Below, piece after piece: positions 49,948 through 62,900 of a DNA stretch of 64,000 bases. Source of the stretch: Crotophaga sulcirostris (lineage: Eukaryota; Chordata; Aves; Cuculiformes; Crotophagidae); assembly GCA_013397455.1 (NCBI GenBank), contig VYZB01000274.1:918614-982613 (forward strand). The letters run 5' to 3'. Every line of letters begins with the position of its first letter. Position 1 is the first letter of the stretch. The notes under the pieces were generated by a model, which worked only from the letters and a program-made list of their open reading frames with translations, did no database searches and was not told the origin of the DNA. Made by a program: the position numbers and the translations under genes.

Positions 49948-52361
49948 ACAGGTCTACAGCCTGCACCTATCATAGTAATCTCTTTTTACTCATAGTATCA
50001 TTTATTATCAAGCCTAAATTCCTCCTAGTAAAGGCAATTTTCTAAGATTTCTTCTACGGCTAATGGCAATTCAGAAGAGCTAAATGGAGTTTCTGAAGAA
50101 GTTTTTTTTCTTAAAAAAATCAGTCTCTCTCTACTGACTGCAGTGGATTTCTAAATAAACAATAATAATAAAACAAATCAGTCACCTTCGTCTAGTGGTC
50201 TTGAGTTACCTTCAAAGTCAGACCTTTCACTTAGCTTTCACCATTACAAAGAGTAAAACATGTTCTTTGAGGCTGAAAATAGGGGGTAATAATTTCAAAA
50301 TTTTATGATAAAATGTAGCCTATGTTCTTCATAAATTTATTTTTCGTCCTAAAATCTCTGAACACATCTTTCTTTTTCTGTTTCTCACCTGCTTGTACTC
50401 TAGAATCTATAAGCTGAAGACAGGAACGTCTCACTTTTCATATCTTGCTTATTTTCATCTCTCGAGAGACCAAATAGGAATGTGATGTTGACTAGGCGTT
50501 TTTTGGTCCTTACCATAAAGCAGAGACACCACACTGTAGACACATTATTAGAAACATCAGGGATTTGGAGGGAGGAGATAGGAAAAACAAAACCTATTAT
50601 GTACTTTAAATTCTCTCGAAAAATTCTGAAAGTTTGTGAAATACGCATGGATATAGGCACTAAATTAAGGTCGTTACTATCACCTAGCACTCCAAATCCT
50701 CCCTTTATACTTTGTAAGTGAGAGGTAAGTCCAAGGCTGGTCCAACAGAGAGTTAGTGAAAACAGAGGAACATTCAGCTGAGGTTTGATGAGTGTGTGTC
50801 CCTGGAGTCCCAGAAGATACCTTAAGACCAAAATAAAAATAATGAAGTTATTACAACAAAACAGTTGTGAATGTAGTTTAAGATATTAAATACAAAGTCA
50901 TCTTTTGCACTGTCATTTCTTAAGGTAAGGCAGAACAGTCATTGTACATGGAAAAACCACTATGTTTTGCTATCAAGTATCTGGGGTGGGGGTGGGGGCT
51001 ATGTAGTTTGGTTCTTGTAGGCTTTGTTTTCTACAAATTCAAATAGTACCAATGCATAAGGTAAAAGCAGCATCTTAGTTTGATTGGACTAGCAGGCTGG
51101 ACCCCATGCATGCTCCATTAACCTCCTAATTGTAAGAGAAGAGATAAAAATCACTGTAATTCAAGCAGCAAGCTGATGATGAATGTTGTCCTACATATCG
51201 TGCCTTGCAAATTATTTGTGTATCTATGAGAACTAGAAAGCTAAAAGAGAACAAAAATATCTGCAGTAGTAAGTTTTACTGTCCTAGCAAATGTGAAAAA
51301 AGAAAACAGGACTTGTTAAGGTTTTTTTCAAGAAACAGATGGTAATACAGCTCAACAGAAGCTGCACTAGAAAAACAAAGAGAACACTGCAAATGCCAAC
51401 AACCTTTCTTCCCCTGGAGCACATGTTTGTGAAGATGAGCAGTTCATCAATGACCTTACTTAAGGTTTCCCAGCAGTGCAATATCATTTCAGAGAAAGTC
51501 ATCTTTACATATGTAAGAGGTACCGATTTTGTTCTGATGACTGAAACAAAACCGCTCTGATGGCATTTTCTCAGCAAAAGAGTCTTTGTTTCTCATCCAA
51601 TGGTAGGGGAAATGGAACATCTACAACCTTATTATACGACAATCTAAGAAAAAAACATTGAGTTGCACATTTGGGTCTTCAGTTATCACTGAAATCCCAG
51701 TATTTTAGTAACTTACAGGAAAATCTAATGAACAGACCTCGTCCCTCATCCCAAAAGAATTAGTTTCAATTAGTAAGCAGTAGAAACAGTGGCTAAGTGA
51801 CATAGAACTGCCTATGATGACCATGAAAGATGTCAAAAGCATCAAATCCTTTAATTCCCAAACAGCACTCTTGCTTCTTACCTATGTCTCCTTTGTGTGT
51901 GTCCCTCTCAAAAAAAACACAGGATCAGAAATATTCCCTTTTCAATGGAATCTCAGCCAGAATTATAGAATTACTCATTCCCCACCTTGTGGCACTGTTT
52001 GCACCTGACTGAGATGAGCACTTATTTTGTGTTCCTGTCCAAGTTCATTTACACTCACAGCAGGTTGCAGGAATTTTACTGCTAAAGACAGTAAATGTAC
52101 TTATCTTTATTGTCTGTTACTAAACATACATATCAGGGAAGGTACAAAAGACTGTCTTTAAAATGTATACATTGCAGTAAAATTGATTCATTTTATGAAA
52201 GAAGGAGAGCAGAGCTGCAGTGCAGTGGCAGGTCTGCTTTTATGGATGCCACTTCAACCCTGTGAATAGGCATGAAAACTGGATAGAGGGAAATAACACA
52301 CAGTGGAAAAAACCTCATATGGGAAAAAAACTCATATTGGATAAAGATCCCAGAATTTAAT

Positions 52362-52384
52362 GAAATAAAATAAAATAAAATAAA
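52362..52384. repeat. (AAATA)n microsatellite
   Basis: About four and a half copies of an AAATA pentamer at the start of a wider A-rich stretch (to about 52445). The long minus-strand frame over it (52193-52552, 119 codons, Phe-rich) is explained by the A-rich composition. Confidence 0.85.
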
Positions 52385-55300
52385 CCACAAAAACAAAACA
52401 AACAAACCCATGACCCCCAAAAAACCAAACCAACAAAATAAACACAACCCCATAGTATGCATGGGGAAAGTACTGAAAAACAAAAGGAAAATTACTTCAT
52501 GTGATGTATGCGGACTATTAATTTTCACTACTGCTTTTTGACAGGAATCCAAATCATGAAATTAGAGTTTTAATTTCTTCTGTAAAATATAAAGTTTACT
52601 TGGTCTTTATTATCAGATCAATGCATCTACTGAGGTAGTTACGGTAAGACTTGCTGAAAAGTTACAGTAAGACTTGTTCTCTAGAACAGTACAATGCGGG
52701 GCTGGATTAGTCCCATTTGATGTGAAATACTTAAGTTTAGGTGTCCAACTACTACAATTATGCAAACTAATAATCACTGTGTTCAGAGAACTAAATCAAA
52801 AAGGTAGAAAGACTCAAATATTATGCACTGACAGCAAAGGTATTGCAAAGATATGTAGTGGCAGAGTATCACTTCAGTACCCAGAAATAATCATTAGCAT
52901 ATTTCATGATGTGGTTTAGCACTTGTTCAACATAATTTCTCTAAAACCTGGCCAATGCTACAGGTATGAATATCACTTTCTTTAAAGATTAGCAGTATTT
53001 TTTTCTCCCAAACAACAACTTTCAGAAGACCATGTTTCTTGTCTATAAACATAATGAAGGGGTTGGACCACCTGCTTCCATAGATTTAGAGATTAGCTAG
53101 AAGTTCCCTTGAGATTTCTGTAGGGAAAATGCCAATTACCTATAATCTTCCAAAACATCATCTTCTACAGCACATCATTCAGTCCCAGTTTTCCTGATAA
53201 TTTCACCTCTCTCCCCTAAAACTGGTTCTGTTTTCATGGGCACTTACTGACATTAGATGACATTGTTCAACAAAATGTTGGTTTGGCACATAAGTGTGAC
53301 ATTGGATTAAAAAACCTACTGTACTGTTACAACATTTTCATTACTCTTTTACACCAGGAAAAGTTATCATCGATGCCTTGTAAATACTATTACTATTTAT
53401 AGCTTATATTTACAGGCCTTAGTCTGGGTGATGAAAAGCCTAGCCTTTAACACCAAATAGCTCAGCAAAGCAACACATTGTTACTTTGGTAAAAAGAGAA
53501 TATAAGGTATAAAAGCAGGAAAATAAAAAAACTTAGAAATATTATGTGAACTTATTAAAACATCAAAGCAGTTTTTCCAGGCTTTTTTCTACCATACAAA
53601 TTGTTTCTAGACTGTCTTTACAGGATTTAAATTCTGAGTAAATTAAAAAATCTGAGTGCAAATAATCATATCACAGGTTGTGACACCTGCCATAAATCCA
53701 TTATTATTCAAAAATACTTGTTTGCTTTTCTGTCTAGTTCCAATGAAGAACTGGTAAAGATATATTGATTGTGATTTTCACTTATGTTCTTACGTCAAGG
53801 ATAAATATTATTATGTAAAACTTTGTGAGACTTTTTAAAAATATATATATAGTGAAAAAAGTTGTACACTGTGGTCTGAATACCTGAAAGATATGAGACA
53901 AGCAGAGATGTAATCCTCTTAAAGAAATCCTCTGTGTCTTTATGATAAATATAGATAATTTTAATGGAGTAAATACATATTAAGAATTAAAAACAAATTT
54001 TAGCCTGTATCTGAATTTCATAATATATATGTCTTTAATGTAGCAACATCAGTATAGGGTACAATAATTTGACACAAGGCTTTCTATATAGAAAACATAT
54101 AAGTTAAATAGTTTATGTATTAATAAAGACATTACAGGTATATGTTTTTCCATATGGAAGTTGTAGCTATATTATATCATATCATCCATTTCTGAAAAAA
54201 ACCTTAATTTTAAACTTTGTTAATTAGAGACATGTTTTTGAAGAAGGTGCTTACAGTAATGATAAATTAATTTCATGAAGTATCTTAATACGTTTGCCAT
54301 TTTTTTAAAGAAAATATATATTTTCATTTTCCCCAGACTTCCAAGATACAGAGAAAACAGAATGTATAAAATCACTCTTAAGCCTTCCAGTAATGTTTAG
54401 GACCAATCTTTACAAATGATGTCAAATGGGGTTGTGCTTTTGTAGGTGATTCTATCTACTAGAAACTAAGTTCAGATTAGTAGGTAATTTCTTAAAGACT
54501 CACAGGACAGATCACTCTTAAGGATGCCATACGATTAAAAGCTCATTTAAATCTTTCTTACTGTAAATTCTTCCATTTAGAGAGATTAGAATTTACTAAG
54601 TGAAAAATGTGGAAAAAAAATCGTCAGGATACTGTCAGTGCCCTATCCTCTTCAGAAAGAAAAATATCAATGAGGTATTTTATAGTCCAATTTTTTCCTT
54701 TGGGCAAAATCAGGCTTTGAAGTTGCTTGTTATTTTATATGTACCCAGTTCCTCTCTCTCAAAACATTATAAAGCAAATTTTTATAAAATAGGAAAAGTT
54801 TAAATTCTACCAAAAAATTACTTCATTAGAACAATGTAATTAGCTGTCCTTGAGGGATTCCAGTAAAAGCAGCAGATTCTTAATAATTTGTGACAGTAGC
54901 AGTGACAAGAGATCAGAAGATAAAAAAATCACTAAAATCTTGCTAGAGCAATGTAATCTACTTTTCTTCTCCTAGTCAAGTTAATAAATGCCATAACAAC
55001 ATCAACCTAATACTTCAAAATGTATTTAATACTCTATCAATAAATAAATGTACATCTTAACACTGTTAAGACAAAAAAACCTACAAAAATAGTTCCTTTA
55101 ACTTTTTAGTAAAATTGTATGGTTATTTACAGAAGAGCAATCACTTCATTAAAGGTTATTCATTACTTGAGCTTTCTCTTTTCCTTTCTAAACTGTCTTT
55201 AAAACATTTATACTTGGTATTAGTCTTCATTGTGATAAATCTCATTACTTGTACCTATTTATTTTTGTAAACAGATTCAGATACTGCTACGGCTTGTTAA

Positions 55301-55669
55301 AGTACACATCAGCTTTTTATATCAGGAGCATAGTTCTGAATATGCTTTTGCAGGGCCGTAAATTCTGTAGTGTGACTCAGTTACAGATTGCCTATAAGCC
55401 CTTCAGAAATCCATTTGTTCAACACTTTAATATCATCCTGTTATTTTTCTTCACAACTCCTATAAGTTTGTGATGTCAACAAAGACATCATTTAACCCTA
55501 ATGTAAAAGTCCTCTTGATAAATATCATTACTAGAAACTGATCTTTTGAGTCAAAAGACTGATAAAATATTCCCATGTACATAGGTATGTGTATATTGTG
55601 TCCATACACATAGCTGTGAAAGGTATGTATGGAAGAGTCAAAGGCAACATAAAAACACAACTCCTCTCT

Positions 55670-55860
55670 ATTCAACATTTGTGAGACCGTGTATGCGATT
55701 CTGTGTCCAGTTTTGAAATCACCCAGACATTGACAAATTGGAGTAATTCTAGCCAAGGACTACAAAGATGGTTGCAGAGCTGTGTAGCATATAGGAGAAT
55801 GGAACAACTGAGGTTTTTTGAGTGTGGAATCTAAGGAGGGAATCAACTGGAACATTCTGC
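55670..55860 (+). mobile_element. Old CR1 LINE fragment
   Basis: The plus strand has 'ttctgtgtccagttttgaaat', 'agacattgacaaattggagt', 'ctacaaagatggttgcagag' and 'gaacaactgaggttttttg'. This is the order of the CR1 ORF2 region encoding the 'FW.P..K.DI..LE..Q' to 'ERL..LGL' segment. Highly diverged, no open frame, no 3' terminus. It lies about 370 bp upstream of a second plus-strand CR1. It could be an older separate insertion or a displaced part of the same lineage. Confidence 0.55.
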
Positions 55861-56224
55861 ATCTCAGACAACTCAGAAGAATTTTCTACTCAAGTAGAAT
55901 ATTTGCTTTCTTTCATTGCACATTTTTTTGAGATGGGTATTTTTCTCTATTGTTAAAGTGCCACATCATTACTGTAACAGGTGTTTATCCTTATGTAGAT
56001 AATCCCTCGTACTAGTGGTGTCATGTGTATTATTCACAAGATCATTACACAGAAACCATTAGCAATTTCAAATATTTCTTTTCTTCATACGATTTTGTAA
56101 GAATACTGGGTAAGGATTCTTGCCACTGCCAATATGTCTGTTCAATTTCTTTTCTGAAGGTTTTATCTGTGTCTGTGGGCTTGATTCATGGTGGGGAAAG
56201 AGGTAGATGGTATCTAGATATCCA

Positions 56225-57260
56225 GAAACTACTGAGAAAAGCAAACGTTACTTCTGTCTTCTAAATGGTCAAGAAGGAGAGCCCAGGGAACTGTAGGCCA
56301 GCTAGCTTCCAATCAGTCCTAGTCCTGTTAAGCATTTCCATTAATGATTTGGATGATGAGGCAGTGTACCCTCAGGAAGTTTTGACACAAAACTGGGAGG
56401 AGTGGCTTATATCAAATAAGGATTGTGATACCATCCAGAGGGACCTCAACAGGCTAGAGGAATGGGCCAACAAGAATTTAATGCAGCTCAACAAAGGCAA
56501 GTATAAAGTCCCACACCTGGGAAGGAACAACCCCGGGCACTAATAAATATAGATGTCCACTCTGTTGGAACGCAGCTTTGCAGGAACTGACGTAGGAGTT
56601 CTGGGACACATCCGGCTGAACATGAGCCAGTAGTTGCCCTTGCTGTAAAGAAATCTATCGATATCCTGGGCTGCATTATGCTAAGCATTGCCAGCATGTC
56701 AAGAGAGGTGATCTTTACCCTCTGTTCAACACTGGTGAGGCAATACCTGGAGTACTGTGTCCAGTTCTGGGCTCCTCAGTACAAGAGAGACATGGACATC
56801 CTGAAGAGAGTCCAGGAAAGGGTAACAAGGGTGATGAAGGGACTGGAGCATCTTTCCTCAGAGGAAACGCTGTGAGAACTGGGACTCTTTAGCCTCTGGA
56901 TGAGAAGACTAAAGAGATAAGAGACTTTGTCAATGTATGTAAACACCTGAAGAGAAGGTGTAAAGAAGATGGAGCCTAATTCTTTTCAGTAGTGTTTGGA
57001 GACCGTACAAGAGGCAATGAGCATAAACTGAAACACAGATGGTTCCATCTGAACTTCAGAAAACACTTTTTCACTGTGAGGCTGACCAAGGCACAGGTTG
57101 CCCAGGGAGACTGTGGAGTCTCCCTCTTTGGAGATAGTAAAAAAACATCTGGACACAGGTTTGGGCAACCTCCTCTAGGTGTCCCTGCTTTAGTATGGGG
57201 TTTGGGCCAGAGGACCTCCAGAGGTCCCTTCGTAGGTAAGGCATTCTCTGATTCTGCAAG
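56225..57260 (+). mobile_element. CR1 LINE, longest copy in window (about 1 kb)
   Basis: Plus-strand CR1 covering the C-terminal part of the reverse transcriptase through to the 3' tail. It starts near 'gcaaacgttacttctgtctt' and runs through 'gggaactgtaggccagctag', 'aatgatttggatgatgaggc', 'ggaatgggccaacaagaatt', 'gtgtccagttctgggctcct', 'agaccgtacaagaggcaatg' and 'cacaggttgcccagggagac', ending at a decayed 'gattctg' tail near 57260. It is 5'-truncated with frameshifts, stops and at least one internal deletion near 56543-56560. It is older than the 37.6-kb copy but better preserved than those at 24.6, 46.9 and 55.7 kb. Confidence 0.92.
56265..57225 (+). pseudogene. Broken CR1 ORF2 reverse-transcriptase C-terminal remnants
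   Basis: Three plus-strand open pieces carry successive ORF2 C-terminal motifs. 56265-56543 has 'NCRPASF', 'NDLDDE' and 'EWANKNLMQLNKGK'. 56678-56875 has 'LVRQYLEYCVQFWAPQYKRD' and 'RVTRVMKGLEHL'. The frame at 56992-57291 begins 'GDRTRGNEHKLKHRWFHLNF' and is CR1-like to about 57110. These are normally one continuous polyprotein. Here frameshifts and stops separate them and the RT catalytic core is not present. No function is possible. Confidence 0.85.
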
Positions 57261-59844
57261 TATACATAAGATCCATACTTATATAAGATGAGAACCAATT
57301 ACTCCAGGTACTGAGAGAGACAAAATTCCTGGGAATAAGCAGTCTTGGATGAAAACACTAAGATCTATCACACCCCAGAGCAGTCACACAGGCAAGTTTA
57401 ATTCTGATATTTAGTACATCTTGAATGACTAATTTAACACTCAAAATTGCTAAAGAAAATGCAAATAGAGTTTCTGAATTGCATTGCTCTATTTCCCACC
57501 CATCTTTGTGTACTGGTAGGATTTAAACTTGTCAGTCTACATTACAGACCTCTGCTCACTGAGCTGAGGAAGTAACAGATAGTATCTGTGCTATATCAGT
57601 CTTTCTTAGCCTGTGAGGGTAGGAGAGCAAATACAAATCCAGGCAATGTTGTGAAGTAAGATGTAAAGCATTCTTTACTGTTGAAGCCATGCAGAAGTTT
57701 GTAAAATTTAGACATTGAATGTCCACGGACGAGGAGAGGAGGAAAGGCAGACTGTCAGTAAATTTCACAAAGTCTGACCAAAAGGAAAAGAAGCCAAAGG
57801 AAAAGTCGTTACGTTCAGTTTGGTTCAGCTGCATATTTGGCATGAAAATTAGTCTCTAATGATTGGAGTCTCCATCATAACTGCAGCCAGTACACTTGGA
57901 TATTTCCTGAGGGTTTCCTGCTTTTTCCAAAGGAGCCATTGCTTGATTTAGGAAAAAAGATAAATTGCACAAATATCTTCCCTGTGCTGAGTCATAATAG
58001 GAGTCACACATAGGTCAGTATAACTAATTTACCTAGGTTTTAAAAAATGAACTCTTCTAGGCATTTTGGATGGCTCCACACAATTTTCTATCATAATATC
58101 CAAACATTTTTAGGTATTACTATGTGCTAAAATTATTTTCTTTTTTTCCAGTTAAGAAATGGTAACGAGTCATGTAGTGATGTGCTGTTCATTCATGTCT
58201 AGGTCGAGATATATCTTTGGGATGCTGGACTATAACCTAAAGATTGAAAACAAAGCAACTCTTCAAGAAACAGGTATTCTTAAGCCTCATTCATTCACTC
58301 CAGCTCTTAAATACTCCCACTTTCAGTTTACCATGTGTAGGAAATCACTGTAATAATAGTGTCCAACTGCTAGTTAGATCCAAGATAGGAAATGACTGAC
58401 ATAATAATACACTATTAAAATTCAAAGAAACAGTAAGATATTAAAAGATTAGCATTTCCCCTTTCATTTATAGGACTGTAATGGGAAGTTAAAATTCATT
58501 CTTTGGAAATGTTTTGATTTTTAAATTCAATCTTAGTCATATCACACTTAAAACTTTTTTTTTTTTTAGAAATGGATTTCACTGTCAATATATGATGCAG
58601 TAAGGGAACAAATATGACACCCCTCCAGCTACATATTGACAGTTCAGTATTCGATAGTCTCAGGGATAAATGAAAACAGGAAATGTAATGATCTTCTCAG
58701 ACAAGTCAAGTGTTAAATGCAACTAAAGCTCTGATTTTTCATTCTTTCTTCCTCCATTTTGACTGCATCAAATTCAGAGAACACTGGTTTTCCTCAGCTT
58801 CAATAAGAGTCAAAAGATACAACATTTCTGTGTTTCATAGAAATAAAACCGTTCAAGGGCCACAAATTGAACAGAGCCTGGAAGACTAACCCATATTAGT
58901 CTCTGCTTTTTCTGTCCCACAGGTAAAGGACACATTTGAAAAGGTCAGCTCAGACTTCAAAAAGTTATGAATGAGTGAGCCACTAGTGTGGGAAAGTCAT
59001 CATCCCAGGAGGGTGCCCATGAACTTCAAAGACAATATAAGCTTGTGGCTATCTAGAACACTGTTCCCATTCTGGGCCCATAAAGACTTTGAAATATTAT
59101 GTTACTAAGATTGTTTGCCAGTCACTTTCCCAATTGAAACAGGAATATAAAAAATTGCTTTAACAAAGCTACCAGGTTTCATAAAGTATTTATTATTTTG
59201 GATTATACACACAGAGACCATAGGGAATTGGCAATGCAGAAATGAAGGCCTTTTTTTAGCTCCAGAGTTCTATAGTCTCTATAAAGCATGTAAAATACCA
59301 GAAAGCATTTATAAACAATCCATATGTCATCCTAGGCAGCAGATTTTTAAAAACAATGACATGAAAGGAAAAAATCTTTGTAGAAAACGTATACGTATGC
59401 TCTCATTGAACTGAAAATCTCACAGGTGCTTTTCCAAAGAAGAATGTTATAACATGCCTGTTCTATGTCTGAAGAATACCTTTCGTACTCCATTATATTG
59501 ACTCAAACATAAGGCCAGACTCCTTTAAAATCACTGTTAAATATATAGTGAGATGTTGCTCTTTCTTTGACATCATTATTATATCAGACAACCCTGTATC
59601 ACCTTATTGACAGGCAGGATGAGACATAAATTCAAAAGCAGGGTGGCTGTCAGTTGTTACATAAATGTCTCAAATAACACAACATCCATCTAGCTGGGTC
59701 AAATAAAGCACAAAAGGAAAATAATTGCAGGAGGATTCCAGTACTGTAACAGGTATTGATAAGTCAGTTCTCAAGGTTTCACTTTATTCTTAACAGTATG
59801 TGCAGGGATTGAATAACACTTAGTCTTCTCTGTCAGCAGGCTAC
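57261..59844. other. Unique non-coding sequence
   Basis: No gene recognised. A pyrimidine tract plus cag at about 58138-58151 precedes only 16 open codons. A T-run lies at about 58556-58568. Otherwise unremarkable AT-rich DNA. Confidence 0.6.
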
Positions 59845-59985
59845 CTGTCTATTAAATGTACACAAACAATTAATGAGTCTCTCAATACACTGTTTAAGGG
59901 AATCCTCCCAGGAGCAGTTCATATCTACAAAGAAGCTGCCATCTGAGATTCTATCTCTAACTGCAACAGTCAGAAGAGAAAGGAT
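59845..59985 (-). other. Possible symmetrical internal exon on minus strand (unrecognised)
   Basis: On the minus strand a textbook acceptor (a run of eight T, then 'ctcattacag') abuts position 59985. Exactly 141 bp (47 codons, phase 0 at both ends) follow to 'agacag' and a weak donor gtagcc. The peptide starts ILSLLTVAVRD and contains the stretches DGSFFVDMNCSWED and LKQCIERLINCLC, a mix suggestive of an amphipathic or helical protein. Donor positions +4 and +5 are non-consensus, and the frame closes four codons after the donor. I do not recognise the family. If real, it implies a minus-strand gene crossing this part of the window. Confidence 0.25.
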
Positions 59986-62900
59986 CTGTAATGAGAAAAA
60001 AAACATTTTAAAGCAGTTTAAAAACAGAGGCAAATACTCTAAGATTAGTTTTCTCTTTGAAGAAATTATCAAGTGCCTTGTGTCTTCCAGGACAGGCTTT
60101 TCTGCCTTGCCTTATACCTTTCTCTGTCTTGTTCGCATACCAGTGCCTTCATTCATTTTCCAGAGACCCAAATTGAACTTTCCCCAGACAGAAGGCAAAA
60201 CTGTTCTCTCATCAATGAGTTTACACTCACTGCATCACAAGCATCACATGGGCCTTGGCATTAGAAAAATACTGTATTTTGCTCCCTGACTAACTTTTCA
60301 TGTGCGGTTAAATTTAATGTTAATTCGAAAAGCAGTGATAGCATATGACATATCTATCAACCTTACAGAATAGACTTCCAGCACTCTCAGAAGTTAACAC
60401 ATTTTTTCTCTGACTGCTGTTCAACTCTTTTCTAAATCGGCTTCAGTTTATGAGCAAAAGTTAATGGATTCCTTGGACAATCAATTTTGTAACTACTAGG
60501 TTGTAACTAAAGGAGAAAATCAAGCTCACACATAACTAATCATGAATACCACCTGACTTAGGGAGGTTGTTATCTGCGAAAAGATCAGAACACAGTAATG
60601 GCGAGGAATAAGAGAAATATTCTAAAAATAATTTATGAAATTTTAGACAGCAAGACAGTAGCAGCCAGGAGATTGGCCATGAAGGATAACAGCATGCAGG
60701 ACAGATTGAGCAGACATGTGAGGCTGAAGAAGAGCTGAAGTTCAAGAACTTTAAAGAAAAACGCAGCAAAAAGGGAACAGATTATACCAACTCTGTTACC
60801 TCCACTCACACCAAAAGAGCAGTGAAAGAATCTTCTGATGCATGACAACTTTAAATAAATTTATCTATTATATGATGCACAGCTATTTACAAACAGATGA
60901 AAAGGAAAACACAATAAATGTATTTAGCAACATGTAGGCACCTTCTTTTAGAAATATCATGTACCACCTGGTTTCAATATCCTCTAACCACTACCAAAAA
61001 AAAGACAATAAGGGGAGATATAAATTACAATCCCTTTTTACAGCTACATTCCTGCAGAATGCATTTCAAAAACATGGATGCATAAACATCGACTTTAGAA
61101 GGTCAAGGTACTATAGGTGTCAAAATTAAAGGAAAGTAAAACCAGAGATGAAAGACACATGTCATGTGAACTTAATGAGGAATTTAATAGCTAATGGAGT
61201 TCATCACTTTCAAAAGGACATCAGCCAGATTTTCAGTAGTGTATCAGATGTCCATTAGTACAGAAATGTGGAGGTTAGGGAATCCTGAAGTGCTTACAGA
61301 GAACAGCAAAAAAATAAAATGTTCAAATGGTAATGATGTCCTACTCTGAATTAACTGTATTCAGACCTTAATGAGGAAGAGATACACGATTCTTTCACAA
61401 AACTCATGAGTTAATTTCACAGAAAAGGAATAGCTGTGATGACTGGTGTTCTCACAGACTAATCATGAGTGGGTGTTGTGTTGTACCTACCAGTCAATAC
61501 TTAACACATATTCACCAAAATATACTCTGAAGAACTGAAAAGCTCTTAAGAATCTGGGAAATTTATCTCAGCTTTGCCCATCAAAGGAAAGAATAAACAA
61601 AAGTTTTAATAATTTTTCCTCATCCAAAGTACTTTTGTGATGACATTCAAAAATATAAATGAAAAAAACCACTCCTTTGATTGTGTTATCTCGTTCTATT
61701 GAGCCACATTTAAATCATTAGAATTACAATGAAGCTTGTTGTTTCAGTGTTTGAGCTCTTTTATGAATCAAACTATTACAACCATAATTTTAGATACATT
61801 GATGGATCATGGTTTTTTGATCATACCTTGCCTGCTCACCATTTTCTTCAATATTTACATGGCATTTTTATGTTCTTTGGGTTTTTTATTTTGTCTGTGG
61901 AAATGTTAACTAAAACTCATTACTTTCTCCAGAATTTTCTTCAGCAAAAAAAGCCAAAACAATAAGATAAAACTTCGATATCCACTGAAAAAATTAATTT
62001 AATATAGGGATAGATATCATTGAAGCACTGCACTATACTCACACAAATCCCCCTTATTCTGTTTCTGAGTCATTTCAGTCTAATATAAACATTATTCCTT
62101 TGCACATAAATTTTAAGTTAAAGCTTTCCAATGGGCAAGAGACCTGTATTTTATTGTCAAAATGTCATGTACCTTTTTCAGCTCCACAAGTTCTCCCTCT
62201 GCTCCCAATTCCACTTTAAAAAGCCATTTCTAAATGGCCATGTATAAGGGTATCAGGGAAGAGGTCAGATATTCCACAAGAGCAGGTGGGCCATGAGCCA
62301 TGTTTTGACTGGTGTGAGCAACAGGGTCACCGACAAGGAGTCAGGATGAAAAGCAGTGATCTCAAGCCAAGATCAGAGAAAGGGATCAGGGTGAAACACA
62401 GTCCAGTAACAGGCCAGAGTTCAAGCCAGCTCAGCCAAAAATCTGGATCAGGGGAGAGGGATCTAGCATTCATATGAGTATGAAAACAAAATCACTTAAA
62501 ATCTTAATAAGAAAGTTACTTTTGTGTCCATTTTCTGAAATAAAAAATAATTTTTAAAAGTAGGCAAATTTTAAGTGACAATAATCTTCACGGCCTTGGT
62601 TTAAGTTACTGCAACGAGAAGTTATAGTCATCTTTTTGGGCACTGAATAGTGATAATACTGTTGCAGAGATCCAGCTAATGCAGTCTCTTCAACCAGCCA
62701 ATAACTGATTCACATGGAAGGTTGTAAGAATAGGGGAGAAGAGGAAACGATGTTTGCAATTGAAAAGCTGGAATACTAAGGAACTTGGATAGGCAAATTC
62801 CTACATATTTATTTCAATAAATTGTACACCTCGTCCTTATTGGGTCATCATTGTAATTCCATTTGTGCTACCTCGCAGTTACCACTGATTTATGTGATTA

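Larger units (their letters stand above)
49338..55669. other. Unique AT-rich non-coding sequence
   Basis: No known gene or repeat family recognised over more than 6 kb. It contains a (GTTTTT)n repeat, a 19-base T-run (49929-49947), an (AAATA)n repeat and a short AT dinucleotide run at about 53841-53853. A 143-codon minus frame (50400-50831) has no recognisable domain. Some exon-like signals on the minus strand (for example an open frame ending at a gtaagt donor near 51715) are too weak to call. Confidence 0.6.

Noticed and set aside
49921..49990. 19-T run followed by acag, looking like a very strong 3' splice site
   Set aside because: The following sequence has early stops in the frames I checked and no donor; homopolymers produce such signals by chance.
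52193..52552. 119-codon minus frame with hydrophobic segments
   Set aside because: Composition is explained by the A-rich/AAATA repeat tract on the plus strand.
56488..56697. 69-codon minus frame
   Set aside because: Antisense to CR1 ORF2.
59873..60289. 138-codon plus frame
   Set aside because: No motif; overlaps the more exon-like minus-strand unit, and length is borderline for chance.
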